A stretch of DNA of 64,000 nucleotides, taken from positions 31,783 through 95,782 of the forward strand of contig DATKVV010000080.1 of the NCBI GenBank assembly GCA_035529895.1, given 5' to 3'. This stretch comes from JAUWKC01 sp035529895. GTDB taxonomy: Bacteria > Planctomycetota > Phycisphaerae > Sedimentisphaerales > Anaerobacaceae. This document shows, one piece after another, positions 54,353 through 62,133 of this stretch; position 1 is the stretch's first letter; every line of letters starts with the position of its first letter. The notes beneath the pieces are model-generated. The model saw only the letters and a program-made list of their open reading frames with translations, had not been told where the DNA came from and ran no database searches. A program made the translations under genes and the position numbers.

Positions 54353-55651
54353 CTATAACGGCACCGAAATCTTCTCTTTGCGCTTATTCAGCGCCCGGAA
54401 CCGACGCGGCGGCATCCCCACAAGCTCCTTAAACGTCCGCGTAAAATAACTCTGATTGTTGTACCCTATCTGAAAGCAAATCTCCGTGCAGCTCTGGTTA
54501 GTAGCCAGCAGCAGTTGTTTCGCCCGCTCTATCCGCACGCTCGTCAGGTACTCTATGACGGTTATCCCCATATGGTCTTTGAATACGTGCGCCAGCCGGG
54601 AACTGCTCAGGTGCGAAACCTTTGCAACCTCGTCCAGCGTTATCAGCTTATCGTAGTTGGCGTCGATATAGTTTATCACCGGCGTTATCTGCGTCACCTT
54701 CCTGGCGTCCTGCGAAGTATAAACCAGTTCGATAAACTCGTTCAGCGCCGTGCTGATCCACGCGCACAAATCCTCCTGGTTGCCGATCTGCATCACCTTA
54801 TTTACATAACCCAGATTCTTCTCAAGCATAACATCCACGGCCACCCCCCCCTCCACCGCCGACCGGCTCAGAATGGTCAACAGCTCCAGCAGCCTCACCT
54901 TAAGGACCCCCAAATCCCCGGGATTGTGAAACAGTATCGTGCCCAGTATCGAGTTCAGTATCTCTTTGGCCCCCGTCCTGTCCCCGATTTTCACCTTGCC
55001 CATCAGCTCACGTTCACTCTCCAGCGGATAATGCCACGGAGTACCCAGTTTCTTTCTCTCCTGGATAAACTCTCCTATTTGCGCTTGCTGCTCCGACCGC
55101 TGCCGCCGCCACCGTATCACCCGCGAATCGAACCCCCCTACCTCGTAGAGCAAATCAAACAAAAACTCCGACGCCCGGTGGATTTTCCGCCCCTGTATGA
55201 CCGGCAGCTTCCGCATCGCCGGCGCCAGTTTCTTCCTTTCTATGCCCAGCCCTTTCAATCGCTTTTCGACATCCCTGACCAGTGTCGGCGTCACCGGCTC
55301 CCAAAGGCACCTGCCGAAAAACATCCCTCCCAGCGCTGTATCCTTGTCCAAAACCGGCACGCAAACCATAACTATCCCCGCGTGGCACAGCGAAATATAT
55401 GACTGTCCCGTATCGGCCGCGATCTCAAGGCTGCGCTTGCGCTCCTTATTGCACCTTCTAAGCCCCTCGGGCGTGCTCCTGACCAGGTCACAGAACTTCC
55501 GCTGACAATCGGCGCTGCACATCCGGCCTATTTCTCTGCCGCTGACGCTCGTCGTTTCGAGGCAGAGCTGGAAATGTTGACGAAAAACGCTTTCAATTTT
55601 CTCGAACTTTTCTTTCGTGAGAAACTTTACCAATTGTGCTTGTGTCGGCAT
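54353..55651 (-). CDS. AraC-family regulator with PocR sensor domain
   Basis: About 432 residues from the start at 55651; the frame runs to 55693. N-terminal PocR ligand-binding domain (about 25-180): CDLVRSTPEGLRRCNKER then CHAGIVMVCVPVL, with conserved Cys residues. The C-terminal ~100 residues are a two-helix-turn-helix AraC DNA-binding domain: DEVAKVSHLSSSRLAHVFKD and SCTEICFQIGYNNQSYFTRTFKE. It lies 161 bases beyond the rhamnosidase start on the same strand, so it probably controls the sugar genes. The inducer is not known. Confidence 0.92.
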   Translation of the reverse strand: MPTQAQLVKFLTKEKFEKIESVFRQHFQLCLETTSVSGREIGRMCSADCQRKFCDLVRSTPEGLRRCNKERKRSLEIAADTGQSYISLCHAGIVMVCVPVLDKDTALGGMFFGRCLWEPVTPTLVRDVEKRLKGLGIERKKLAPAMRKLPVIQGRKIHRASEFLFDLLYEVGGFDSRVIRWRRQRSEQQAQIGEFIQERKKLGTPWHYPLESERELMGKVKIGDRTGAKEILNSILGTILFHNPGDLGVLKVRLLELLTILSRSAVEGGVAVDVMLEKNLGYVNKVMQIGNQEDLCAWISTALNEFIELVYTSQDARKVTQITPVINYIDANYDKLITLDEVAKVSHLSSSRLAHVFKDHMGITVIEYLTSVRIERAKQLLLATNQSCTEICFQIGYNNQSYFTRTFKELVGMPPRRFRALNKRKEKISVPL

Positions 55652-55993
55652 CGGCACTTTCCCGCAATACATAATACGCGTGAAGCAATGCAAAACGGCA
55701 AGATAATGCTATTATAGCAGACAGCAAAATAATGACAAAACAAATTTACCCCGCCCCGGCCAATAAATCTTGCCCCGAATAATCAATCGCAAGGCCGCCC
55801 GACCGAAGCATCCAAAATCGGCCCAAAGCGCGGCTACCTGCCGCCAAAAACCCGAAGTTTTCAAAAAATTTTTACTCCTTGTCAGATAACAACTTAGCGC
55901 CACGCGCCCCGGCCGGCACGCCCGATTTTTCGCATCAAATGCGCAAGTTGCTCAAATTATGGAGGGAGGCAAAAAAGTTAATAGCGTCGACCT
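55652..55993. other. Intergenic region between divergent AraC and HNH-AP2 genes
   Basis: No gene seen. GGAGGGAGG at 55962-55970 lies 23 bases before the GTG used for the next gene, too far for an ordinary ribosome site. No clear promoter identified. Confidence 0.4.
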
Positions 55994-56617
55994 GTGAATA
56001 CTGACCACCCGCGACTAACACTCACGGCGGAGGCAATCATCAGGGTTTCTTTTGACATTCCAGACTGGCTCGAGGGCCCCTTGGTCCCGCTCGCCCTTTT
56101 ATATCGCCGGATACGCTACGGCTATCCCTTTCGCCGGATACCACTGGCGCAGGGCAAGTACGCCATAGTGGACCCCGACGATTACGAGCGATTAAGCAGG
56201 CACAAATGGCAGCTCCAGAGAACAAGACATATGTTATACGCAACCCGCAGAGCCAAGGGCCGGGAAGGTACCAGGGGACAAATAGTATGGATGCACAGAT
56301 ATATATTCCCCTCACCGGAAGGTATGTGCGTTGACCATATCAACAATAAAGCCCTGGATAACAGAAAGGCAAACCTCCGACTCGCAACTCCGGCCCAGAA
56401 CGCAAGAAACAGAAGAAAAATGGCCGCTAAAACCTCTTCAAGGTACAAAGGGGTCTCTTACCACGCAGGCCAGAGAAAATGGTGCGCAGCCATTCGCGTC
56501 AATGGCCAATACAAATATTTCGGCCTCTTTCACGATGAGGTTGCTGCGGCTAAAGGCTATGACAAGGCAGCAAAGAAATATCACAAAGAATTCGCCGTGT
56601 TGAACTTCCCACCCTGA
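55994..56617 (+). CDS. HNH homing-endonuclease-like protein with AP2 domain
   Basis: 207 residues; GTG 55994 is the first possible start and not well supported, so the true start could be later. Residues ~95-140 are an HNH motif: WMHRYIF, CVDHINNKALDNRKANLRL, ATPAQNARNRR. Residues ~147-205 are an AP2/ERF DNA-binding domain: SSRYKGVSYHAGQRKWCAAI, then FGLFHDEVAAAKGYDKAAKKY. HNH-AP2 proteins are usually free-standing homing endonucleases of phage or mobile introns. No intron or intein is visible here. It precedes the DUF488 gene by 100 bases. Confidence 0.88.
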   Translation: MNTDHPRLTLTAEAIIRVSFDIPDWLEGPLVPLALLYRRIRYGYPFRRIPLAQGKYAIVDPDDYERLSRHKWQLQRTRHMLYATRRAKGREGTRGQIVWMHRYIFPSPEGMCVDHINNKALDNRKANLRLATPAQNARNRRKMAAKTSSRYKGVSYHAGQRKWCAAIRVNGQYKYFGLFHDEVAAAKGYDKAAKKYHKEFAVLNFPP

Positions 56618-56717
56618 TTACCTCCATCCTCCGCACGAAAAAGCTCCAGTTTTTTTGTTATCTGGCCGAAAAATATGATATACTGGCACATGAATCTTCT
56701 GGTTTAGGTTTGGCTTT

Positions 56718-57158
56718 ATGTCGAGACAATTATTTACAGTCGGGTACGAGGGGAAGGATATTAACACCTTCCTAAACAATTTGCGAAGCAATGCCATAGA
56801 CTGCGTCCTTGACATAAGACAACAGGCCTTGTCAAGAAAACCGGGCTTTTCCAAAACACAGCTCGCGCGAAGACTCAACCGTGTAAGAATTCAGTACGTT
56901 CATCTGCCTGATCTCGGAACTCCGAAACCGCTCAGAGAATATCTCAAATCAACCGGCAATTACTCAATCTTCTTCCAAAAGATGGACAACCACCTCGCCA
57001 ATAAGAAAGACGCGCTGGAGACAGCCTGCAGCTATGTCACAAATCACACATGTTGTCTTATGTGCTTCGAGCGTCTCCCCGCTGCCTGTCACCGTAAGCT
57101 GGTCGCCCGAAGAATCAAGGTCCGGGATGGTAACGGCCTGCAAATAAAACATCTTTAG
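56718..57158 (+). CDS. DUF488-family protein
   Basis: 146 residues of the DUF488 family. Signature residues: FTVGYEGKDINTFLNNL, VLDIRQQALSRKPGFSK, the strand YVHLPDLGTP, and the C-terminal CCLMCFERLPAACHRKLVA. The two Cys and the CHR motif suggest a metal or nucleic-acid site, but the biochemical activity of the family is not known. It begins an apparent two-gene unit with the next gene (18 bases apart). Confidence 0.9.
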   Translation: MSRQLFTVGYEGKDINTFLNNLRSNAIDCVLDIRQQALSRKPGFSKTQLARRLNRVRIQYVHLPDLGTPKPLREYLKSTGNYSIFFQKMDNHLANKKDALETACSYVTNHTCCLMCFERLPAACHRKLVARRIKVRDGNGLQIKHL

Positions 57159-57176
57159 TCTGGCTCACGCATCAAC

Positions 57177-57974
57177 ATGCCCACACCCGAAACAAAAACA
57201 GTGCTCATTACCGTCAAAGCTCCTCCTAATCCCTCGGAACAACACCAGGAAATAAACTGCTGTGCCGGAATCGACCTAAGCACCGGAACATGGATAAGAT
57301 TGTACCCAATCCCATTCAGGCTTCTCGATGATGACAAAAAGTTTCCCAAATACAGTATCATCTCTGTAAATTGCCAAAGGCCCCTGAGAGATAAGCGCAT
57401 TGAAAGTTATAAAGTCGATCAGGACAGCATAAAAATACTAAGGCATGTCGGCACTCAAAACAAATGGGCTGAAAGGAAAAAGATTGTTTTGCCGGCTTTA
57501 TCGCCATCGTTTTGTACCATACTTGACGAAGTGGCCGGTAATAAATCGCTGGGAATCTTCAAGCCCACTGATATAGAGTTCGAGATTAAAAAAGCGGTCC
57601 CAAAAGACGAAAAGAAACGCCGGGCTGCTTACGACCAATATCGTCTTTTCGACAAGGGATTAAAGCCAGTTGAACAGATACCTCTGAGTTTCTGCTATAG
57701 GTTCAAGTGCCACAACTCCCCCAAGTGTCCCCGGCATAAACTAATGATACATGATTGGGAACTCACCGAAACATACAGGCGTTGGCGTCACAAGTACACT
57801 GCTCAAGCTCTTCTCTTCAAAATAAGGGAGAAATGGTTTGATGACCTCTGCGGGTCCACCAAGGACGCCTACTTTTACGTTGGCAATATGTGGCAGCGTC
57901 CTAAACAGTTCATGGTCTTAGGCGTATTCTATCCCCCGAAGTCTCCACCGTCTCTATTCAAAGACGAAATTTGA
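57177..57974 (+). CDS. Conserved protein of unknown function, partner of DUF488
   Basis: 265 residues, not recognised. It has an N-terminal alpha/beta region (ETKTVLITVKAPP, CCAGIDLSTGTWIRLYPI), a helical centre, and a possible metal-binding cluster CYRFKCHNSPKCPRHK (four Cys/His) at about 178-195. A C-terminal aromatic-rich strand FYVGNMWQRPKQFMVLGVF closes it. It lies 18 bases behind the DUF488 gene, and probably works with it. No membrane segment or signal is seen. Nuclease, glycosylase and RNA-binding roles are all open. Confidence 0.6.
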   Translation: MPTPETKTVLITVKAPPNPSEQHQEINCCAGIDLSTGTWIRLYPIPFRLLDDDKKFPKYSIISVNCQRPLRDKRIESYKVDQDSIKILRHVGTQNKWAERKKIVLPALSPSFCTILDEVAGNKSLGIFKPTDIEFEIKKAVPKDEKKRRAAYDQYRLFDKGLKPVEQIPLSFCYRFKCHNSPKCPRHKLMIHDWELTETYRRWRHKYTAQALLFKIREKWFDDLCGSTKDAYFYVGNMWQRPKQFMVLGVFYPPKSPPSLFKDEI

Positions 57975-58495
57975 AATTATCCCAAAACCCGTAATCCCCA
58001 CCAGCCAATTTCGTCGGTCGTCGCCGGTATCTCGTATCTCGCCTTGATTCCGCAACAAATGCGGAATGACCAAGAGGCCGTTCGCTGAAGTTTTCCGCTC
58101 AAGGGTGCGATTCTCAGGCTAAAACTCAAAATCATAAATCGGCCGGCGGCCGCACGAGTGCTGCCCCCCGCATCACTCGCCCACAATCTTGAGCCCGATT
58201 CACCCAATAGTCAACAAAAATTTTCTATCCCCTATCTGCCCAAGCCTGTCCTGAAAAAAACCACCGCCTCCACCCACTTTGCTTACGGCCCACGGGTCAC
58301 GGGCCCCGGCTTTAAGCCGCGGACACTTTCCACGTCTTCCCTCCCTACTATCAGCCGCCGCCCCATCAAATGTTGACAAGAATTTTAGAAAATTTCTCGA
58401 ATTCCCGCAAAAATGCCCGTCAACCCCTCAAATCCGCGAAATCTGCGATAAAAATTTTCTTGCAAAATCTCCCATCGCCCGTTAGAATTAGTTGT
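57975..58495. other. Intergenic region between the DUF488 partner gene and the leuA leader
   Basis: No gene supported. It contains a repeat-like hairpin ATTCCGC/GCGGAAT (58050-58056 and 58066-58072) with TTGATTCCGC wording, similar to motifs at 23.0-23.2 kb. A direct repeat CACGGGCC/CACGGGTC occurs around 58290-58306. It ends in the promoter for the leader ORF. Confidence 0.4.
58460..58488 (+). promoter_or_regulatory. Sigma-70-type promoter ahead of the leuA leader
   Basis: -35 TTGCAA at 58460-58465 (four of six), 17-base spacer, -10 TAGAAT at 58483-58488 (five of six). The expected start of transcription (about 58495) coincides with ATG 58496, so the leader ORF could be translated from an mRNA with no 5' leader. 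Confidence 0.5.
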
Positions 58496-58579
58496 ATGAT
58501 GGCTAACCATCCAACACGTTTCTATTTTGCCGGCCTTTTCGGCCTGAGCGGACTGCTCCTGCGCCGCAAGGCGCAGTAA
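58496..58579 (+). CDS. Candidate leucine-rich leader peptide upstream of leuA
   Basis: 27 codons, too short for normal gene calling. It starts MMANHPTRF and ends with GLFGLSGLLLRRKAQ; five of the last fourteen residues are Leu, three in a row. It lies just after a good promoter and 117 bases before leuA. The leucine run just before a GC hairpin (58559-58576, CTGCGCC-GCAA-GGCGCAG) is the layout of a leu-operon leader such as LeuL, so attenuation is possible. Against this: no classical terminator follows the hairpin, no ribosome site precedes the ORF, and the end also resembles a PEP-CTERM-type sorting tail. Confidence 0.35.
   Translation: MMANHPTRFYFAGLFGLSGLLLRRKAQ
58559..58576 (+). promoter_or_regulatory. 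GC-rich hairpin at the end of the leader ORF
   Basis: CTGCGCC-GCAA-GGCGCAG: seven perfect pairs with a GNRA tetraloop, overlapping the last codons of the candidate leader peptide. A T-run is present at 58613-58619, 37 bases later, too far for an intrinsic terminator. Confidence 0.6.
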
Positions 58580-58641
58580 ACCCCTACCAATAAAAAGCTT
58601 TCTAAATCTTTGTTTTTTTCGTAAAATCCCGGCAATTTAAC

Positions 58642-58671
58642 CCTGCTCGGCGCTTACCTGGCCCGAACAGG
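58642..58671 (+). promoter_or_regulatory. Hairpin that could cover the upstream leuA ribosome site
   Basis: CCTGCTCGG at 58642-58650 pairs with CCGAACAGG at 58663-58671 in eight of nine positions, loop of 12. The 3' arm includes the first bases of AGGAG (58669-58673), the ribosome site of the TTG 58681 start. It may affect translation; this is inference. Confidence 0.35.
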
Positions 58672-58695
58672 AGTAGAAATTTGGAGAAAAAACCG

Positions 58696-60246
58696 ATGTC
58701 AGAAGAAAAAATCTTAATTTTCGACACCACCCTGCGGGACGGCGAGCAATCGCCCGGCGCTTCGCTTTCCATTACGGAAAAGCTCGAAATCGCCCAGCAA
58801 TTAGCCGTTTTGGGCGTGGACATTATCGAAGCGGGCTTTCCGATTTCCTCCCCGGCCCAGTTCGAGGCCACTCAGCGTATCGCCGAGATGGTAAGCGGCC
58901 CGGTCATAGCGGCCCTTGCCCGCTCGCATCCGGACGACATTGAGGCGGCAGGCAAAGCCCTTACGCCGGCTCAAAAGAAGCGCATCCACACGTTCATAGC
59001 GACCTCGCCGATTCACATGAAACACAAGCTCAAAAAAAGCAGCGATGAAGTGCTCAAGATGGCGGTCGAGGCGGTCAGGCAGGCCAGGAGCTTCACCGAT
59101 GACGTGGAATTTTCGCCCGAGGACGCCTGTCGAAGCGAAATGCCGTTCCTGATTGAAATTTTAGCCGCTGTTATCGAAGCCGGCGCAACAACATTGAACA
59201 TCCCCGACACGGTTGGGTACATCCTGCCGTACGAGTACGGCCGAATCATCGCGCAGCTTAAATCCGATGTCCCCGGCATAGACAAATGCATAATAAGCAC
59301 GCACTGCCACAATGACCTCGGCATGGCGGTGGCGAATTCCCTGGCCGGCGTGCGAAACGGCGCCAGACAGGTCGAGTGCACCGTTAACGGCCTCGGCGAG
59401 CGCGCGGGAAACGCCGCACTCGAAGAAATCGTTATGGCCATTCAGACCAGAGCGGACTTCTTCGGAACTGCAAAAACCGGCATTAACACCAAAGAAATAC
59501 ACCGCACGAGCCAGCTGGTGTCGCGACTGACGGGGTTTGTCATTCAGCCGAACAAGGCCATCGTCGGCGCCAATGCCTTCGCGCACGAGGCGGGCGTTCA
59601 CGTTGACGGCGTACTGAAAGAGCGCACCACCTACGAGATAATGACGCCCGAGAGCATCGGCCTGGGCGGCTCGCGAATGGTCCTCGGAAGACACACGGGC
59701 AGGCACGGCTTTTCCGACAGATGCAGGCAGCTCGGCTTCAAATTGACGGAGGCCGAGCTGGAGCAGGCATACCAAAGATTCCTAGAGATCGCAGACAAGA
59801 AGAAGGAAATCTTCGAAGAAGACTTAGTGGTGATAATCAACGACGAAATCCGCGTCGTGGAGAAAGTTTACGAGCTGCTGTATCTGCACGTCGCATGCGG
59901 GACCGGCACACTGCCGACGGCGAGCGTGAAGATAAAGGTCAAGGATGAAGTAAAGCAGGCGGCGGCCTGCGGCGACGGGCCGGTGGACGCGGCTTACGAA
60001 GCGATAAGGGAAGCGACCGGGTTATCGCCGAAACTGGAAAACTACTCAATCAGAGCCGTCACCGGCGGCAAGGAGGCCCTTGGGGAAGCGACGGTAAGCA
60101 TCACCGAAAACGGCCGGAGCTATATCGGGCGGGGCATCTCCACCGACATTATCGAGGCCAGTGCCCGGGCCTATCTTGACGCTATCAACCGGATGGTCTC
60201 GACGAAGGACAAAGGTGTGCCGCCCGAAGTAAAAGCGGAACTCTGA
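58696..60246 (+). CDS. leuA: 2-isopropylmalate synthase
   Basis: About 516 residues. ATG 58696 gives the family start MSEEKILIFDTTLRDGEQSPG and has GGAG nine bases ahead; TTG 58681, with its own AGGAG, is an alternative adding five codons. First committed step of leucine synthesis: acetyl-CoA plus 2-oxoisovalerate. HMGL-like TIM barrel with DTTLRDGEQSPG and STHCHNDLGMAVANSLAG, and catalytic HxH. A C-terminal regulatory LeuA dimerisation domain (about 390-510) is present, ending in QIRAVTGG-type sequence, so feedback inhibition by leucine is likely. leuC follows after 93 bases; leuB is absent from the window. Confidence 0.96.
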   Translation: MSEEKILIFDTTLRDGEQSPGASLSITEKLEIAQQLAVLGVDIIEAGFPISSPAQFEATQRIAEMVSGPVIAALARSHPDDIEAAGKALTPAQKKRIHTFIATSPIHMKHKLKKSSDEVLKMAVEAVRQARSFTDDVEFSPEDACRSEMPFLIEILAAVIEAGATTLNIPDTVGYILPYEYGRIIAQLKSDVPGIDKCIISTHCHNDLGMAVANSLAGVRNGARQVECTVNGLGERAGNAALEEIVMAIQTRADFFGTAKTGINTKEIHRTSQLVSRLTGFVIQPNKAIVGANAFAHEAGVHVDGVLKERTTYEIMTPESIGLGGSRMVLGRHTGRHGFSDRCRQLGFKLTEAELEQAYQRFLEIADKKKEIFEEDLVVIINDEIRVVEKVYELLYLHVACGTGTLPTASVKIKVKDEVKQAAACGDGPVDAAYEAIREATGLSPKLENYSIRAVTGGKEALGEATVSITENGRSYIGRGISTDIIEASARAYLDAINRMVSTKDKGVPPEVKAEL

Positions 60247-60282
60247 GTCGATTGAGGAGACTTGTTAGAGCTATGGGTATGA

Positions 60283-60311
60283 CCCTCCGCTGCCCTGCGG
60301 GCTATGGAGGG
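60283..60311 (+). repeat. Hairpin in the leuA-leuC gap
   Basis: CCCTCC (60283-60288) pairs with GGAGGG (60306-60311); inside, GCCC (60292-60295) pairs with GGGC (60299-60302). The two stems are separated by symmetric three-base bulges, with a three-base loop. It resembles GC-rich dispersed hairpin repeats seen elsewhere in the window and could also affect leuC expression. Confidence 0.55.
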
Positions 60312-60339
60312 CGGGCAATATAGTGTGAGGATAAACTTT

Positions 60340-61602
60340 ATGGGTGTGACGATAACTGAAAAGATTTTGGCGAAGGCGGCGGGCAAGAATAAGGTTAGGC
60401 CGGGGGAGCTTGTCGACGCGAAGATTGACGTGGTTATGTGCGTTGATGTTACTACGCCGCCGGCGATATCGATGCTGGTTGAAAAGGGCATTGACAGGGT
60501 GTTCGACCGCGAGAAGATTGTTGTCACGCCGGACCATTTTCAGCCGGCCAAGGACATCAAGAGCGCCGAGCTTCACAAGCGCCTCGATGAGTGGGCGCGG
60601 CGGCATAACATAAAATACTACTACAGGCTTGGAAGGGCTGGCGTATGTCATGCGCTGCTGCCCGAACAGGGTCATATTCGCCCCGGGGAAGTTATCATCG
60701 GGCCCGACTCACACACGTGCACTTACGGAGCATTCGCAGCGTTCGGTACCGGCGTCGGCTCGACAGACCTGGCGGCCGCGATCGCCACCGGCGAGCTATG
60801 GTTCAAGGTACCGGCATCGATGAAGTTCGTTCTCAACGGCTCGCTCGGTCCGGGCGTGTACAGCAAGGATGTAATCCTTGCGGTGATAGCACGCATCGGA
60901 GTGGACGGTGCGTTGTACAAGGCAATGGAGTTTGTCGGCCCGGCACTGGCCGAGATGTCGATGGAAGCAAGAATGACCATCACGAATATGGCCATCGAAG
61001 CCGGCGCAAAAAACGGCATCATCGGCTTCGATGATGTGACAAAACAGTATCTGGATGAGCACCTCAAGGACAAGAAGTATTACACTGTTTTTGAGTCCGA
61101 TGAGGATGCCGAGTACCTTAGCGTGGAAGAATTCGACTGTGCGAAAATCGAGCCGATGGTTGCCTTGCCGCATCTGCCGAGCGGGGGTGTCCCCATCGGC
61201 GAATGTGCCGGCAAGGCTATGGACCAGGCATATATCGGGAGCTGTACTAACGGGCGCATTGAGGATTTGCGAATCGCGGCGGAAATACTGAAAGGAAAAC
61301 AGGTCGCTATCCGGACAATCATTGTGCCAGCGACGCCGACCATCTGGAAGCAGGCCAAGGACGAAGGTCTGTTCGATATATTTTATGACGCCGGCTGCGT
61401 AATCGCTGCGCCAACTTGCGGGGCATGCTTAGGCGGATTTATGGGCGTGCTGGCGGCCGGTGAGAAGTGCGTGAGCACAACCAACAGGAACTTTGTCGGG
61501 CGGATGGGACACCCCGAAAGCGAAGTCTACCTGGCCAGCCCGGCGACGGCAGCAGCCAGCGCCATAGAAGGAAAATTAGCAGATTGCAGGGAGTATATGT
61601 AA
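60340..61602 (+). CDS. leuC: 3-isopropylmalate dehydratase large subunit
   Basis: About 420 residues from ATG 60340 (TGAGGA at 60326-60331); the frame opens at 60304 but that part lies in the hairpin. Aconitase-type Fe-S isomerase of the leucine pathway. The short LeuC form (archaeal type). Substrate and cluster motifs: GPDSHTCTYGAFAAFGTGVGSTDLA, GSCTNGRIEDL, and PTCGACLGG; the three cluster Cys are in these segments. The stop TAA (61600-61602) overlaps the first two bases of an inverted repeat that borders the next gene. Confidence 0.95.
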   Translation: MGVTITEKILAKAAGKNKVRPGELVDAKIDVVMCVDVTTPPAISMLVEKGIDRVFDREKIVVTPDHFQPAKDIKSAELHKRLDEWARRHNIKYYYRLGRAGVCHALLPEQGHIRPGEVIIGPDSHTCTYGAFAAFGTGVGSTDLAAAIATGELWFKVPASMKFVLNGSLGPGVYSKDVILAVIARIGVDGALYKAMEFVGPALAEMSMEARMTITNMAIEAGAKNGIIGFDDVTKQYLDEHLKDKKYYTVFESDEDAEYLSVEEFDCAKIEPMVALPHLPSGGVPIGECAGKAMDQAYIGSCTNGRIEDLRIAAEILKGKQVAIRTIIVPATPTIWKQAKDEGLFDIFYDAGCVIAAPTCGACLGGFMGVLAAGEKCVSTTNRNFVGRMGHPESEVYLASPATAAASAIEGKLADCREYM

Positions 61603-61622
61603 TCGCAGATTACGCAGATTAA
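61601..61622 (+). repeat. Left terminal inverted repeat of the GxxExxY cassette
   Basis: 22 bases, AATCGCAGATTACGCAGA then TTAA. The reverse complement of 62091-62112 matches it in 18 of 22 positions (differences at positions 7, 14, 16 and 21). It begins at the leuC stop codon. Confidence 0.7.
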
Positions 61623-61648
61623 ACGGATATTTTTAAGGAAGTAATGCA

Positions 61649-62080
61649 TTGGTTTTCGTAGAAAATAGCTATTCAGCCAGTGGATTGACCGGAGAGATTA
61701 TAGGGGCGGCGATGGAGGTGCATAACCAACTTGGCCCCGGGTTTCTTGAGAGTGTATATGAAGGGGCTCTGACAGTTGAATTAGAACTTAGAGGTATTAA
61801 GTTTCAAAAACAAACAGAGCTGCCTGTTTTCTATAAAGCCAGAAATGTAAAGCAGTTTGTATGTGATTTCATTGTTGAAGATAAAATTATTGTAGAATTA
61901 AAGGCTATTAAGCAAATCGGAGAGATAGAAAAGCTGCAGGTAATAAATTACCTCAAGGCAAGCGGTTATGAAATTGGGCTTTTATTCAATTTTGGGAATA
62001 AATCCTTGGAATGGAAGAGGCTGATAAACACAAGAGCAATTCAAGAGAATTTGAACGCAAATGACAATACAAATACATGA
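61649..62080 (+). CDS. GxxExxY-family protein
   Basis: 143 residues, normal for the family. TTG 61649 follows AAGGA at 61635-61639 (9 bases). The naming motif is intact: GPGFLESVYEGAL (G-x-x-E-x-x-Y). A PD-(D/E)xK-like core is seen in VCDFIVEDKIIVELKAIKQIG, where D, E and K line up with nuclease-like catalytic residues. The activity is not established. It splits leuC from leuD and is flanked by imperfect inverted repeats, as if inserted as a cassette. Composition is AT-richer than leuA or leuC. Confidence 0.9.
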   Translation: MVFVENSYSASGLTGEIIGAAMEVHNQLGPGFLESVYEGALTVELELRGIKFQKQTELPVFYKARNVKQFVCDFIVEDKIIVELKAIKQIGEIEKLQVINYLKASGYEIGLLFNFGNKSLEWKRLINTRAIQENLNANDNTNT

Positions 62081-62090
62081 CATAAATCAG

Positions 62091-62112
62091 TGAATCAGTG
62101 TAATCGGCGATT
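62091..62112 (-). repeat. Right terminal inverted repeat of the GxxExxY cassette
   Basis: Reverse complement reads AATCGCCGATTACACTGA then TTCA and matches 61601-61622 in 18 of 22 positions. Ends 21 bases before leuD. The region also shows quasi-tandem 8-base units (GATTACAC, GATTCACT), which may explain the mismatches. Confidence 0.7.
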
Positions 62113-62133
62113 AAATAAAAAAGGGAAAAATAG

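Noticed and set aside
58496..58579. Reading the leader ORF as a PEP-CTERM sorting tail
   Set aside because: The end (GLLLRRKAQ) resembles such tails, but there is no PEP motif and no gene body in frame upstream; kept only as an alternative for the leader peptide.
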